Assembly (NCBI GenBank): GCA_009919005.1
Contig: RGCW01000005.1
Coordinates: 1-50,138, forward strand
DNA: 50,138 bases
Source: Candidatus Aquidulcis sp.
GTDB lineage: Bacteria; Chloroflexota; Limnocylindria; Limnocylindrales; Limnocylindraceae
Direction of reading: 5' to 3'
Under the pieces are notes generated by a model. That model was not told where the DNA came from. It searched no databases and saw nothing but the letters and a program-made list of their open reading frames with translations. The position numbers were made by a program, and so were the translations under genes. This document shows, piece by piece, positions 39,256 through 48,399 of the stretch (position 1 is the stretch's first letter; each line of letters starts with the position of its first letter).

Positions 39256-39981
39256 ATGGTGACGACACGGCGAGCAGCTCTAACTTCAGCGGCGCAGGAG
39301 TACCTCCTCGCCTTTCGCTCCCACGGTGATGAGGCGGGGGTCACCCCATCGCTTATCGCTAAGGATCTTGCTGTAAGCAAGCAGGCCGCCGCGGAGATGT
39401 TTCGTCGACTCGCAGATGATCGGCTGATCGCCCCCTGCAGTGGACATGCCCGACTCTGGAGATTGACGGCGTCGGGCGAGAGCGCCGCCGATGCGGTCTT
39501 CCGTCGGCATGCACTACTAGAGTGGCTGTTGACGAGTGTCATCGGCATGCCATGGGCGGCGGCCGACGTCGAGGCGCGTCGCCTGCACGCTGCAATCTCG
39601 CCCGAGTTCGAGACTCGGCTCGATGATCTGATCGGCCATCCGCAGACCTGCCCACACGGAAATCCGATCGACCGTGCCACCGAATCGCGACGCCCGAAAG
39701 GGGAGCCGCTCGCAGCGCTCGAGGCGGGGGAGGCGGCGACGATCTATCGCGTTACCGAGGCGGCTGAGGCCGATGCGGCGCTCCTCAGTTATCTCGAGGC
39801 GCGTGGGCTGGTTCCGGGTGCGAAGATCACGGTCCTCTCGCGGAGTGCCTCACTTGATTCACTCACCCTTGATGGGCCGATCGGACGTGCCTCGCTCGGG
39901 CTGCGCCCAGCTGGGCTCGTGCATGTCTTACGAGGCTCCGCAGATGCTGCGCTCTTCCACCAGATTCCGTTGCGCCGATGA
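39256..39981 (+). CDS. DtxR/MntR family metal-dependent transcriptional regulator with C-terminal FeoA-like domain
   Basis: MVTTRRAALTSAAQEYLLAF, wHTH, DDLIGHPQTCPHGNPID, FeoA-like C-terminus ARGLVPGAKITVLSRS. Start reassigned from 39166 to 39256. Confidence 0.9.
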   Translation: MVTTRRAALTSAAQEYLLAFRSHGDEAGVTPSLIAKDLAVSKQAAAEMFRRLADDRLIAPCSGHARLWRLTASGESAADAVFRRHALLEWLLTSVIGMPWAAADVEARRLHAAISPEFETRLDDLIGHPQTCPHGNPIDRATESRRPKGEPLAALEAGEAATIYRVTEAAEADAALLSYLEARGLVPGAKITVLSRSASLDSLTLDGPIGRASLGLRPAGLVHVLRGSADAALFHQIPLRR

Positions 39982-41480
39982 GTGGCGATGTGAGAGTTCG
40001 CATCGCGCCGAGCCCAACGGGGCCGTTCCACATTGGAACGGCGCGGACCGCGCTCTTCAATCTGCTCTTTGCGCGTCGCCACGGCGGCACCTACATCGTC
40101 CGCGTGGAAGACACCGACACGGCACGATCTACCAAAGACTTTGAGGCGGATATCTTGGCAGGGCTCGCATGGCTTGGCCTTGGGGCCGATGAGGGCGTTG
40201 TGGCGGAGGGAGAGCGAGGCGATCACGGCCCGTATCGTCAATCTGAGCGCAGTGCGCGGTACGCCGCCGTCGCGGATGAGCTTCGCGCAAAAGGGCTGAC
40301 CTATCCCTGCTTCTGCACCCCCGGCGACCTTGACGCCGAACGAAAGGCTCGAGAGGCCGCGAAACTTGCGCCGCGATATTCCGGGCGCTGTGCCTCGATC
40401 CCACCCGAAACGGCGGCTGCGCGCATTGCAGCCGGAGAGCCAGCGGCCTTGCGCTTCCGGATTAACCCAGGGGTAGTGGTAATTGACGATCTCGTTCGCG
40501 GGCGCGTTGAGATTAATACTGAGGCGCTGGGCGGTGACCTCGTGATCCTTCGCGCCGATGGGACACCGCTCTATCACTTCACTGTTGTTGTTGACGATGC
40601 CGACATGGGAATCACTCACGTCATCCGCGGTGAGGATCATCTTTCAAATACGCCGAAACACATCCTCCTCTTTGAAGCACTCGGCGTTCCAGTGCCAAAG
40701 TTTGCTCACTTGCCGCTCATCTTGAATCCCGATCGCACGAAGATGAGCAAGCGCAAGAGTCAAACCGCCTTAGCCGACTATCGCGCTGAGGGCTTCCTCG
40801 TAGAAGCGTTGGTAAACTTTCTTGCACTTCTCGGCTGGTCAACGGGGAGCGAAGATGAGGTTCTCTCCATTGATGAACTACAGCAGCGTTTTGATCTTGA
40901 TCACGTGCAGAAGGCAGGCGCGGTATTTGATCGCACCCGCCTTGAATGGCTTAACGGTCAATGGATCAGGCGTTTGAGCAGCGAGGAGCTACTCATTCGA
41001 CTCCGCCCCTTCTACGAGAGCGCCGCAGCGAGCGGAGCGTTGCAACGCCCCGCTACTGATGCTGAGATCGTCAAGGTAATCCCGCTGATCCGGGATCGGA
41101 TTCCGCTCCTCGCCTCCGCGGTCACGCTTACAGATTTTCTCTTTGCGATAGCCATTGAACATGACCGAGCTGCCCTTGTGCCAAAACGGTGGGATGCGGC
41201 AACCACCCTACGGGCGCTTGAGGCGGCGCGCCCGCTGATCGCTGCGGCGATCGGGGAGGGTGATCTACCGCTGCTTGACGCCGAGGACCCCCTTGAGGCA
41301 CAGCTCCGAGCACTCGCCGAGACATCGGGCTGGAAGTCTGGTGACTTGTTCATGGCGTTGCGGGTTGCGGTGACTGGTCGAACTGCCACACCACCACTCT
41401 TTGACAGCATGCGCCTCCTCGGCCGTACGCGCGTGCTCGCCAACTTAGACGCGGCGGCCGCTCTCGTGCGCGGCAACTAG
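39978..41480 (+). CDS. gltX: Glutamyl-tRNA synthetase
   Basis: RIAPSPTGPFHIGTARTALFNLLFARRHGGTYIVRVEDTD; KMSKRKSQTALADYRAEGFL. Confidence 0.97.
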   Translation: MSGDVRVRIAPSPTGPFHIGTARTALFNLLFARRHGGTYIVRVEDTDTARSTKDFEADILAGLAWLGLGADEGVVAEGERGDHGPYRQSERSARYAAVADELRAKGLTYPCFCTPGDLDAERKAREAAKLAPRYSGRCASIPPETAAARIAAGEPAALRFRINPGVVVIDDLVRGRVEINTEALGGDLVILRADGTPLYHFTVVVDDADMGITHVIRGEDHLSNTPKHILLFEALGVPVPKFAHLPLILNPDRTKMSKRKSQTALADYRAEGFLVEALVNFLALLGWSTGSEDEVLSIDELQQRFDLDHVQKAGAVFDRTRLEWLNGQWIRRLSSEELLIRLRPFYESAAASGALQRPATDAEIVKVIPLIRDRIPLLASAVTLTDFLFAIAIEHDRAALVPKRWDAATTLRALEAARPLIAAAIGEGDLPLLDAEDPLEAQLRALAETSGWKSGDLFMALRVAVTGRTATPPLFDSMRLLGRTRVLANLDAAAALVRGN

Positions 41481-41482
41481 TG

Positions 41483-41499
41483 TTTACACGTTGATTACA
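41483..41499 (+). promoter_or_regulatory. Candidate PhoP/PhoB box: TTTACA-N5-ATTACA (11-bp period direct repeat)
   Basis: Read directly as TTTACACGTTGATTACA, upstream of the PhoB-like regulator. Confidence 0.5.
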
Positions 41500-41535
41500 C
41501 CGAACCTGCACAGTGATGTGGTGTGTGAACGACCG

Positions 41536-42225
41536 ATGAAGATTCTGCTGATCGAGGATGAACGTGCGCTGCGAGAAGCTCTCGCTGAAGCGCTGGCGGG
41601 CGAGGGTTTCGTAGTCGTACAAGCCGAGACTGGGGCAGCCGGCCTCGCCGCGTTCCGCGCTGCTCCCCCCGACCTGATCCTCCTCGATCTGATGCTTCCA
41701 GAGATGGGAGGAATCGAAGTCTGTCGATCTATCCGCATGGAGTCTCGCGTGCCGATCATTATGGTGACGGCCAAGGCCTCGGAGGCAGACCGCATCAGCG
41801 GTCTCGACCTTGGCGCGGATGACTATGTCACCAAGCCGTTCTCTTCGCGCGAGCTAATCGCTCGAATTAGGGCGGTGATGCGCCGCGCGGAGTTAGGGGC
41901 GAACACGCCGGCACTAGGAGCCCGGCTCCGCATTGCCGAGGCCGAGGTGGACCTCGAGGGTCAGCGAGTCCTTCGCAACGGCGTGGCGGTTCACCTTAAG
42001 CCGAAGGCTTTCCAATTGTTGGCATTCCTCATCGAGAACGCGGGTCGCGTCTATACCCGTGAGCAGCTCCTCGACAAGGTGTGGGGCTATGACTATGCCG
42101 GTGAAACGCGCACGGTGGATGTTCATATGCACGCCCTCCGACAAGCTATGGAGGCGATCCCCGCTAAGCCCGTGGCCCTGCAGACGGTCCGCGGGATCGG
42201 CTACGTGCTGCGCCGTCCCGCCTAA
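41536..42225 (+). CDS. OmpR/PhoB-family response regulator
   Basis: MKILLIEDERALREALAEALAGEGF; LILLDLMLPEMGG; GADDYVTKPFSSRELIARIRAVMRR; winged-helix GETRTVDVHMHALRQ. Start reassigned from 41491. Confidence 0.93.
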   Translation: MKILLIEDERALREALAEALAGEGFVVVQAETGAAGLAAFRAAPPDLILLDLMLPEMGGIEVCRSIRMESRVPIIMVTAKASEADRISGLDLGADDYVTKPFSSRELIARIRAVMRRAELGANTPALGARLRIAEAEVDLEGQRVLRNGVAVHLKPKAFQLLAFLIENAGRVYTREQLLDKVWGYDYAGETRTVDVHMHALRQAMEAIPAKPVALQTVRGIGYVLRRPA

Positions 42226-42274
42226 CCTACGCACCTCCTGAACGGGAGACCCGCTCGCGGGTAGGATTGTCGTC

Positions 42275-44059
42275 ATGAGGATGAGCGAACTCTTCTTTAC
42301 GAGCCTTAGGGAGGACCCTGCCGACGCGGAGATGCCTTCGCATCGGCTGCTGCTTCGCGCTGGATATATTCGGCCACTCGGGGCTGGCATCTACTCCCTC
42401 TTACCGTTGGGGATGCGCGTCAACATGCGCGTCACCCAAGTCATTCGCGAGGAGATGAACGCGATCGGCGCACAGGAGATGCTCATGCCAGTGGTCCATC
42501 CAGCGGATCTCTGGCGCGAGACAGGGCGCTACGATCAGATTGGACCCGAGATGGGTCGATTTAATGATCGCGGTGGTCGAGACATGGTCCTAGCGATGAC
42601 CCATGAAGAGGTGGTCACCGACCTGCTGCGCAAGCTCATCAGTTCATGGCGTCAACTTCCGCAGCAGATGTATCACTTTCAAACGAAGTGGCGCGACGAA
42701 CCACGGGCGCGCGGAGGACTGATTCGCGTCCGAGAGTTCACCATGAAGGACGCATATAGTGCCGATCGAGATGAGGCGGGGCTAGATCGCTCGTATCAGC
42801 TGTACTACCACGCCTACACTCGCATCTTCGCGCGTCTCGGCCTCAAAGCCATCGCCGTGGCGAGCGATGTTGGCATGATGGGCGGCTCGCTAGCTCACGA
42901 ATTCATGGCCTTCAGCCCGTTTGGTGAAGATAGCCTCGTCCTATGCGATGGCTGCGGCGCAGCCGCAAATCGCCAAGTCGCTGCTGTACGCCGAGATCCT
43001 GGCCCCCTCGCCCCTGCGGAGCCGCTCAAGGAGATCGCAACGCCGGGCGCGTCAACGATTGAAGACCTTGCGACTCAACTGAGAGTACCGGCATCTATGT
43101 GCGCGAAGGCGGTCTTCTTTGCCGATCGCGATGGGCGGCTGATCGTTGCGATCGTACGGGGAGATGATGAAGTCGAGGAGACCAAGCTCACCAATGCGGC
43201 TGGGGCGCGCGACCTTCGGCCGGCACGCGAGGAGGAGATCCGTGCCGCGGGAATGGAGCCCGGATATGCATCTCCGATAGGTATCTCTGGCGCAGTGGTT
43301 GTTGTTGACAAGTTGGCCGCTGCGACAGCCAACATGGTCGCGGGTGCCAATAAGGCCGGATACCACTTCACTGGCGTGAATCTCGGTCGAGACTACGACG
43401 CAACGGTGGTCGCCGATATCGCATCGGCAAAGTCCGGAGATGCCTGCATCTCGTGTGGTGGGCCGCTGCGAATCGAGAATGGTATTGAGGTGGGGAATAT
43501 CTTCAAACTGGGAACCCGTTACACGGGCGCCCTCGGCGCGACCTACGCTGATGAGGCGGGGGTCTCGCACCCGATCGTTATGGGCTCGTACGGGATCGGC
43601 GTGGGTCGGGCGGTCGCGTGCATCGCCGAAGCGCATCACGACGAGAAGGGTCTCGTTTGGCCGATTTCCGTTAGCCCATTTGACGCGCAAGTGGCGCTCC
43701 TTGGTGCCAACAAAGAGCCAAAGATCAGCGAGATCGCACATGCGCTTGAGGCCGAGGCAGAGGCCGCTGGCGTTGAGCTGCTCATCGATGACCGCACCGA
43801 ATCTCCTGGTGTGAAGTTTGCCGATGCAGAGTTGATTGGAGCGCCGTGGGTGGTGACGATCTCCCCTCGATCGCTTGAGGCGGGAGGCGCCGAGATGACG
43901 CGAAGGTCAACGGGCGAGCGAACAATCGTTCCAGCTGATCAGGTGCTTGAGACGATCCGGGCTGCGCAGACGCGTGACCGAGAGGTTATTGAGAAGGAGT
44001 TACTCACCCTCGGCTACCCGCCACGCCATGCGGCGCGCGATCCGCATCCAGCGACCTGA
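42275..44059 (+). CDS. proS: Prolyl-tRNA synthetase (bacterial type with editing insert)
   Basis: RAGYIRPLGAGIYSLLPLGMRV; LAMTHEEVVTDLLRKLISSWRQLPQQMYHFQTKWRDEPRARGGLIRVREFTMKDAYS; class II motif 3 region GSYGIGVGRAVACIAEAHHDEKG. Confidence 0.97.
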   Translation: MRMSELFFTSLREDPADAEMPSHRLLLRAGYIRPLGAGIYSLLPLGMRVNMRVTQVIREEMNAIGAQEMLMPVVHPADLWRETGRYDQIGPEMGRFNDRGGRDMVLAMTHEEVVTDLLRKLISSWRQLPQQMYHFQTKWRDEPRARGGLIRVREFTMKDAYSADRDEAGLDRSYQLYYHAYTRIFARLGLKAIAVASDVGMMGGSLAHEFMAFSPFGEDSLVLCDGCGAAANRQVAAVRRDPGPLAPAEPLKEIATPGASTIEDLATQLRVPASMCAKAVFFADRDGRLIVAIVRGDDEVEETKLTNAAGARDLRPAREEEIRAAGMEPGYASPIGISGAVVVVDKLAAATANMVAGANKAGYHFTGVNLGRDYDATVVADIASAKSGDACISCGGPLRIENGIEVGNIFKLGTRYTGALGATYADEAGVSHPIVMGSYGIGVGRAVACIAEAHHDEKGLVWPISVSPFDAQVALLGANKEPKISEIAHALEAEAEAAGVELLIDDRTESPGVKFADAELIGAPWVVTISPRSLEAGGAEMTRRSTGERTIVPADQVLETIRAAQTRDREVIEKELLTLGYPPRHAARDPHPAT

Positions 44060-45273
44060 TGCCAGACGCAGTTATCGGCCTCGCGACAGTCCTCGCTTCT
44101 GCGGGCATCACGTACCTGATTGTTCGACGATTCACAGCGCACAATCTTGCGACGGAGTCCGATCGCGCCGCTCGTGAAAGTAGCCGGGCCGATATCGCCT
44201 GGGAGCGTGCGGATCGACGCGCCGAGCGGCTCAAGGCCCTTCTTGAGGCCACAGATGACGCGATCATTCGGGTGGGTTCCGATCTGGTAATCCGCGCCGC
44301 TAGTCCCGCCACGGGTGAGGTGCTGGCGCGAGGTGAGGTGCAGTTTCGCGGGATGCCGCTCATCGAAGCCACGGTAGATTTTCGCCTCGAAGAGCTAGCA
44401 CGCAAGGCCGCCGCCGGCCAGGTGCACCGCGGCGAGATCGATATTCACGATGGTCGCCCAGGACACTCAGACGAGTCACGCTACGTAGCTGTTGTCGCTG
44501 CACCCGATGGCGATGGTGGGGCGTGGCTCCTTCTGCGTGATCTGACAGAAGTTCGTCGACTGCGCCAGATTCGAACTGAGTTCGTCGATAACCTCTCACA
44601 TGAGCTGCGCACCCCGCTAACAACGATTCGACTCCTTGCCGAAACCATTGGCTCGGCGGCTTCAAAGGGAGACCTCTCTGGGGCGGCAAAGCGCAGCGCC
44701 CAGATCGAGGTAGAGGTGCTGCACCTGGTGCAGATGGCAGACGAGATGCTTGACCTTGCCACCCTCGAGGCGGGGGAGATCCCACTGCGCGTTGCGGGCT
44801 TTGATCTGATGGACCTGGCTGAGGAGGTTGCCCAGCGATTCGCGCCCGTCGCCGCACAGCACGGCGGCGGGATTGACGTTACAGGGACGGGCCCAATGAT
44901 CTTCTCGGGGGATCGAGATCGGTTACGACAGGCCCTGGCCAACCTCGTCCACAACGCCGTCAAATACAGTCGGCCGGGTGGGCGGGTCTCGATCACTCTG
45001 GAGCGATTGGCCGATGGTCGCTCACAGATCGCTGTCGCTGATCGTGGCATCGGGATAGACCGCACCCACCTCTCGCGCATCTTTGAACGCTTCTATACGG
45101 TAGAGCGCGTCGATGGCGGAGCTGGCGCTGTAGGCGGCGGTGGAACCGGCCTTGGTCTTGCTATTGCCCGACATGCCGTGCTGCGCCACGGGGGCGAGAT
45201 CACCGTCTCGTCTACGGTTGGTGTCGGAACGACCTTCACGATGACACTCCCCGCATCCGAGGGCGCCTTCTGA
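44059..45273 (+). CDS. PhoR-like sensor histidine kinase
   Basis: N-terminal TM, PAS-like region, H-box FVDNLSHELRTPLTTIRLLAETI, N-box ALANLVHNAVKYSRPGG, GIGIDRTHLSRIFERFYTVER, GTGLGLAIARHAVLRHGG. Confidence 0.92.
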   Translation: MPDAVIGLATVLASAGITYLIVRRFTAHNLATESDRAARESSRADIAWERADRRAERLKALLEATDDAIIRVGSDLVIRAASPATGEVLARGEVQFRGMPLIEATVDFRLEELARKAAAGQVHRGEIDIHDGRPGHSDESRYVAVVAAPDGDGGAWLLLRDLTEVRRLRQIRTEFVDNLSHELRTPLTTIRLLAETIGSAASKGDLSGAAKRSAQIEVEVLHLVQMADEMLDLATLEAGEIPLRVAGFDLMDLAEEVAQRFAPVAAQHGGGIDVTGTGPMIFSGDRDRLRQALANLVHNAVKYSRPGGRVSITLERLADGRSQIAVADRGIGIDRTHLSRIFERFYTVERVDGGAGAVGGGGTGLGLAIARHAVLRHGGEITVSSTVGVGTTFTMTLPASEGAF

Positions 45274-45983
45274 CCCACTCCCAGAGTGCGATCGGCCGCG
45301 CCGCAGCGCTACTGAATCGACCGCTCCTGCTTGCTCATCGTGGCGCCCACAATGCCTCGATTCGCGAGAATAGTTTGGATGCGCTCGCCGCTGGAGTTCT
45401 GCAGTGTGATGGCCTTGAACTTGATGTGCGCTTCAGTTCTGATGGTGTCCCGGTGCTTGTACACGACGCCACTCTTGATCGGCTCTTCGGAGTGGCTGCA
45501 CGAGTCAATGCACTCTCCGTTGGTGACCTAGAGCGAATTGGTGTGGCAACGCTGGCCGAGGCTCTTGCAGGCATTCCGCCCTCAACGCCAATCGATGTTG
45601 AACTCAAAGAGAGACCGTCAAGCGAGTTTTATGCAACGATCCTTGGCGCACGTGGCCCGCAGGCGAGTGGCATCGTGATCTCTAGCTTTGACCGTGAAAC
45701 TTTGCGAGACATCCATCGCGACGCCCCTGGGTGGTCACGGTGGTTGAACGCTGAGACGATGCTGGAGGCCGAGGGGGCGGCACTTCTTGGTTGCACTGGC
45801 GTTGCAGTGGAGGTCGGCCTGTTGAGCGACGATGCGATCTCCGGTTGGCGAGCGGCGGGCCTTGAGGTTGCCGCATGGACCATCCGGGGGTGTGAGGGCG
45901 CCAGGTGGGCGGACGATCGGCGATTGGTGGCGCTCTGCGTTGAGGGGGAAGGAATTGTGGCCGCTCGGGCCGTCGCTCGTTAA
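45270..45983 (+). CDS. Glycerophosphodiester phosphodiesterase family protein; proposed CTG start in CTGA overlap
   Basis: Conceptual translation upstream of the called ORF: THSQSAIGRAAALLNRPLLLAHRGAHNASIRENSLDALAAGVLQCDGLELDVRFSSDGVPVLVHDATLDR. The HRG motif is upstream of the first ATG/GTG/TTG (TTG 45375). Confidence 0.75.
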   Translation: MTHSQSAIGRAAALLNRPLLLAHRGAHNASIRENSLDALAAGVLQCDGLELDVRFSSDGVPVLVHDATLDRLFGVAARVNALSVGDLERIGVATLAEALAGIPPSTPIDVELKERPSSEFYATILGARGPQASGIVISSFDRETLRDIHRDAPGWSRWLNAETMLEAEGAALLGCTGVAVEVGLLSDDAISGWRAAGLEVAAWTIRGCEGARWADDRRLVALCVEGEGIVAARAVAR

Positions 45984-46504
45984 CGTTCTCCCTTTGGGGC
46001 GCGAAGTATGGCGGGGGGCATCACGGCAACGATGCGACCGCTCCCGGGGGTGAACGGAGCGTCGATATCGATGCGGATGAGAGACCCCTTCTCTACAGGT
46101 ATCGTCGAGATACCGGTGAGTTCGGCGATCAGCGCTCCAAGGTGGGGCTGGTGACCAACGAGTAGCATCGAGCCTTGGCCCCGGTGGCCGAGGAGTTTGG
46201 TGACGTGCGACACAGGTGCTCCATCAAGCAGTCGCTCGTCGATCGTGGCCGTTGTCTCAAGGGCCGCCGCAATGACCGCACAGGTCTCTGTGCAGCGGCG
46301 AGCGGGGGAGGTCCGCAGGGAGCCAATGTGAGTCCCCGCGGTCACAAGCGCGGCGGCAAGGCGGGCCGCCTGCTTCACCCCTTTTGTGCTGAGCGGTCGT
46401 TCGCTATCGGGGCCGATCCACTCAGAGGGATCTCCTGCGTCGGCGTGTCGAACGATGTAGAGGCGCTTGGTCTCGTTCTGTGATGTGGCGTCGCGACTGC
46501 TCAA
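45980..46504 (-). CDS. SixA-like phosphohistidine phosphatase (histidine phosphatase superfamily)
   Basis: RLYIVRHADAGDPSEWIGPDSERPLSTKGVKQAARLA; SLRTSPARRCTETC; LLVGHQPHLGALIAEL; TTG start in TTGA overlap with phoU. Confidence 0.87.
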   Translation of the reverse strand: MSSRDATSQNETKRLYIVRHADAGDPSEWIGPDSERPLSTKGVKQAARLAAALVTAGTHIGSLRTSPARRCTETCAVIAAALETTATIDERLLDGAPVSHVTKLLGHRGQGSMLLVGHQPHLGALIAELTGISTIPVEKGSLIRIDIDAPFTPGSGRIVAVMPPAILRAPKGER

Positions 46505-47247
46505 GGATTAAGGTCCTCAACCTCACCTGAGGCGAGATAGACGATGTCTTCAGCGATGTTCGTGGTGCGATCGCCGATGCGCTCCAGATAATGTGCGGCA
46601 AACAAGAGTCGCGTTCCGCGTGCCACATTTGACTTATCGGCCTCCATCAGTCGAGTGCACTCTTCAAACGATTGCCGATAGAGGGCATCGAGCTGGTCAT
46701 CGCTCACGGCCACGGCGCGGGCGCGTGCAGGGTCTACATCAACAAGTGCCATCAGGATCCCGTGCAGTTGTGAGGCTGCCAATTCGCCAATCTCGGGTAG
46801 GTGCAGGTAGCGCTGCAGCGCAGGCTCTGGCGCGAGCTGTTCTGCGATCTTTGCGACGGAAGCGGCATGGTCACCGATGCGCTCTAACTCGTACACCACA
46901 TGGTTCATCATGAGCAGGTTACGGAGGTCTCGAGCAACGGGACTTTGCGTGGCGATGGTTGTGGTGATGGCGGTGATCACCTCATGCTGCATCTCATTGA
47001 TCTTTCGGTCACCGATGATCACGGCTCGAGCCTTTTCGGCGTTATGGGTGACTAGGGAATCAAGGGCGTCGCGGATCGCCGCCTCGGCCATGCTCCCCAT
47101 CCGAACCACGGTCTCTTTGATACCCCGAAGCTCACGATCAAGTGGCTCGCGTGCCCCTTGGGGGGGCGCCGTAGCAGCGTCGCCCACCGTGCGGGCCAAG
47201 ATCTCCTGGATCTCGCTCTCTATTCGCCCCTGGTCATCGGCAGCCAT
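46501..47247 (-). CDS. phoU: Phosphate transport/signalling regulator PhoU
   Basis: Duplicated PhoU helical repeats: IKETVVRMGSMAEAAIRDALDSLVTHNAEKARAVIIGDRKINEM; AAHYLERIGDRTTNIAEDIVYLASGE. Confidence 0.94.
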   Translation of the reverse strand: MAADDQGRIESEIQEILARTVGDAATAPPQGAREPLDRELRGIKETVVRMGSMAEAAIRDALDSLVTHNAEKARAVIIGDRKINEMQHEVITAITTTIATQSPVARDLRNLLMMNHVVYELERIGDHAASVAKIAEQLAPEPALQRYLHLPEIGELAASQLHGILMALVDVDPARARAVAVSDDQLDALYRQSFEECTRLMEADKSNVARGTRLLFAAHYLERIGDRTTNIAEDIVYLASGEVEDLNP

Positions 47248-47270
47248 AGACCCTCCTGCTCGCTTCCTGA

Positions 47271-47282
47271 ATTGACGTCAAT
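47271..47282. promoter_or_regulatory. 12-bp perfect palindrome ATTGACGTCAAT overlapping minus-strand -10-like TAGGAT upstream of phoU
   Basis: Read directly. TAGGAT lies on the minus strand at 47286-47281. Confidence 0.45.
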
Positions 47283-47337
47283 CCTACCGCTCCAGGGCGA
47301 CCAGGAGCGAATCGCCCTCTCGGTCTACGATGCGCGG

Positions 47338-48399
47338 ATGATCAGAGGGGGTGGTTCACGGAGTGGTCGTGCGCTGACGTCGCCGTCCCCCATGGACCAG
47401 GAGAGCCCACGACGGCAACGCGGCCGTGTGGGGAGTTCTGGGGCCGGCGCCTCCACGGTCTGCGCGGTAGTCGACATCGGATCGAACTCGACCCATCTCT
47501 ACGTTGCCGTCTCCGATGGCGTCCGACAGGAGCTCATCGCCGATGAGTCCGTCCCTATTGAACTTGGGCGTCTTGTAGAGCGCGAGCAGGAGATCGGCCG
47601 AAAGGCGACAGCGGCGGTACGCGATGCGCTTGCCGCATTCCGCCTTCGCGCAAAAACGCTCGGTGCCAACGAACTGTTCGTAGTCGCAACCGAGCCTTTG
47701 CGCCGGGCGCGAGACCAGAAGAGCGTGCTGCTGGCACTCCGTGACCCTGAAGGGGGCGTACCCGTGGTCTTGACCCATGAAGAGGAGGGACTCCTCACGG
47801 TCCTTGGGCTACACCATGGTCACGATCACTCAGTACCACAACTCGTGGTCGACATCGGTGGCGGTTCAACCGAAGCGGTTGAACTGCATCCCGGCCAAGC
47901 ACCCCGTGCGTTCGGCGTCTCAGTTGGGTCAGCCCGACTGATGGCGCGAATCTCGTACCAAGATCCTCCACGCCCGCGTGAGTGGCAGGATCTACGCCGG
48001 CATGCGCAGATCGCCCTCGCAGATCTCACCGTTGCAGATGTCCACCGAATCATTCTGGTTGGCGGTACCGCCACCCGTCTTCTGAAGTTGGTCCCCGCAA
48101 CGTTAATCAGCCGGACAATCCACCGAGATGATTTGAGCGCAATGGGCGAGCAACTTGTTACGTTCACGGCCAAAGAGATCGCAGACCGCTTTGCCGTCTC
48201 GCAGCGTCGTGCTCGGCTACTCCCCGCTGGCATCGCCATTGTGGAGGCGCTCCTGCAGCGCACCACTGCGCGATTGGTGACGGTTGACCGCGGCGGCATT
48301 CGTGAAGGGCTAGTCGTCGCCGTTGCACGTGCGGGCGGCGCCTGGCAGGAGGCGTTGCAGGCACTCGTCATGGAGACGCGAGCAGGCTCGCCGCGCTAG
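47338..48399 (+). CDS. Ppx/GppA family exopolyphosphatase/pppGpp phosphohydrolase
   Basis: VCAVVDIGSNSTHLYVAVSDG, LVVDIGGGSTEAVEL, RILPAGI-like ARLLPAGIAIVEALL. Start 47338 or 47392; the ORF-track start 47158 overlaps phoU. Confidence 0.88.
   Translation: MIRGGGSRSGRALTSPSPMDQESPRRQRGRVGSSGAGASTVCAVVDIGSNSTHLYVAVSDGVRQELIADESVPIELGRLVEREQEIGRKATAAVRDALAAFRLRAKTLGANELFVVATEPLRRARDQKSVLLALRDPEGGVPVVLTHEEEGLLTVLGLHHGHDHSVPQLVVDIGGGSTEAVELHPGQAPRAFGVSVGSARLMARISYQDPPRPREWQDLRRHAQIALADLTVADVHRIILVGGTATRLLKLVPATLISRTIHRDDLSAMGEQLVTFTAKEIADRFAVSQRRARLLPAGIAIVEALLQRTTARLVTVDRGGIREGLVVAVARAGGAWQEALQALVMETRAGSPR

Noticed and set aside
42249-42262. ACCCGC-TC-GCGGGT as intrinsic terminator of the response regulator gene
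   Set aside because: Two-nt loop and no T-tract; it abuts the proS -10-like TAGGAT, so terminator function is unsupported.
47158-47337. N-terminal extension of the ppx ORF
   Set aside because: Overlaps phoU and its promoter; Ppx similarity begins later.
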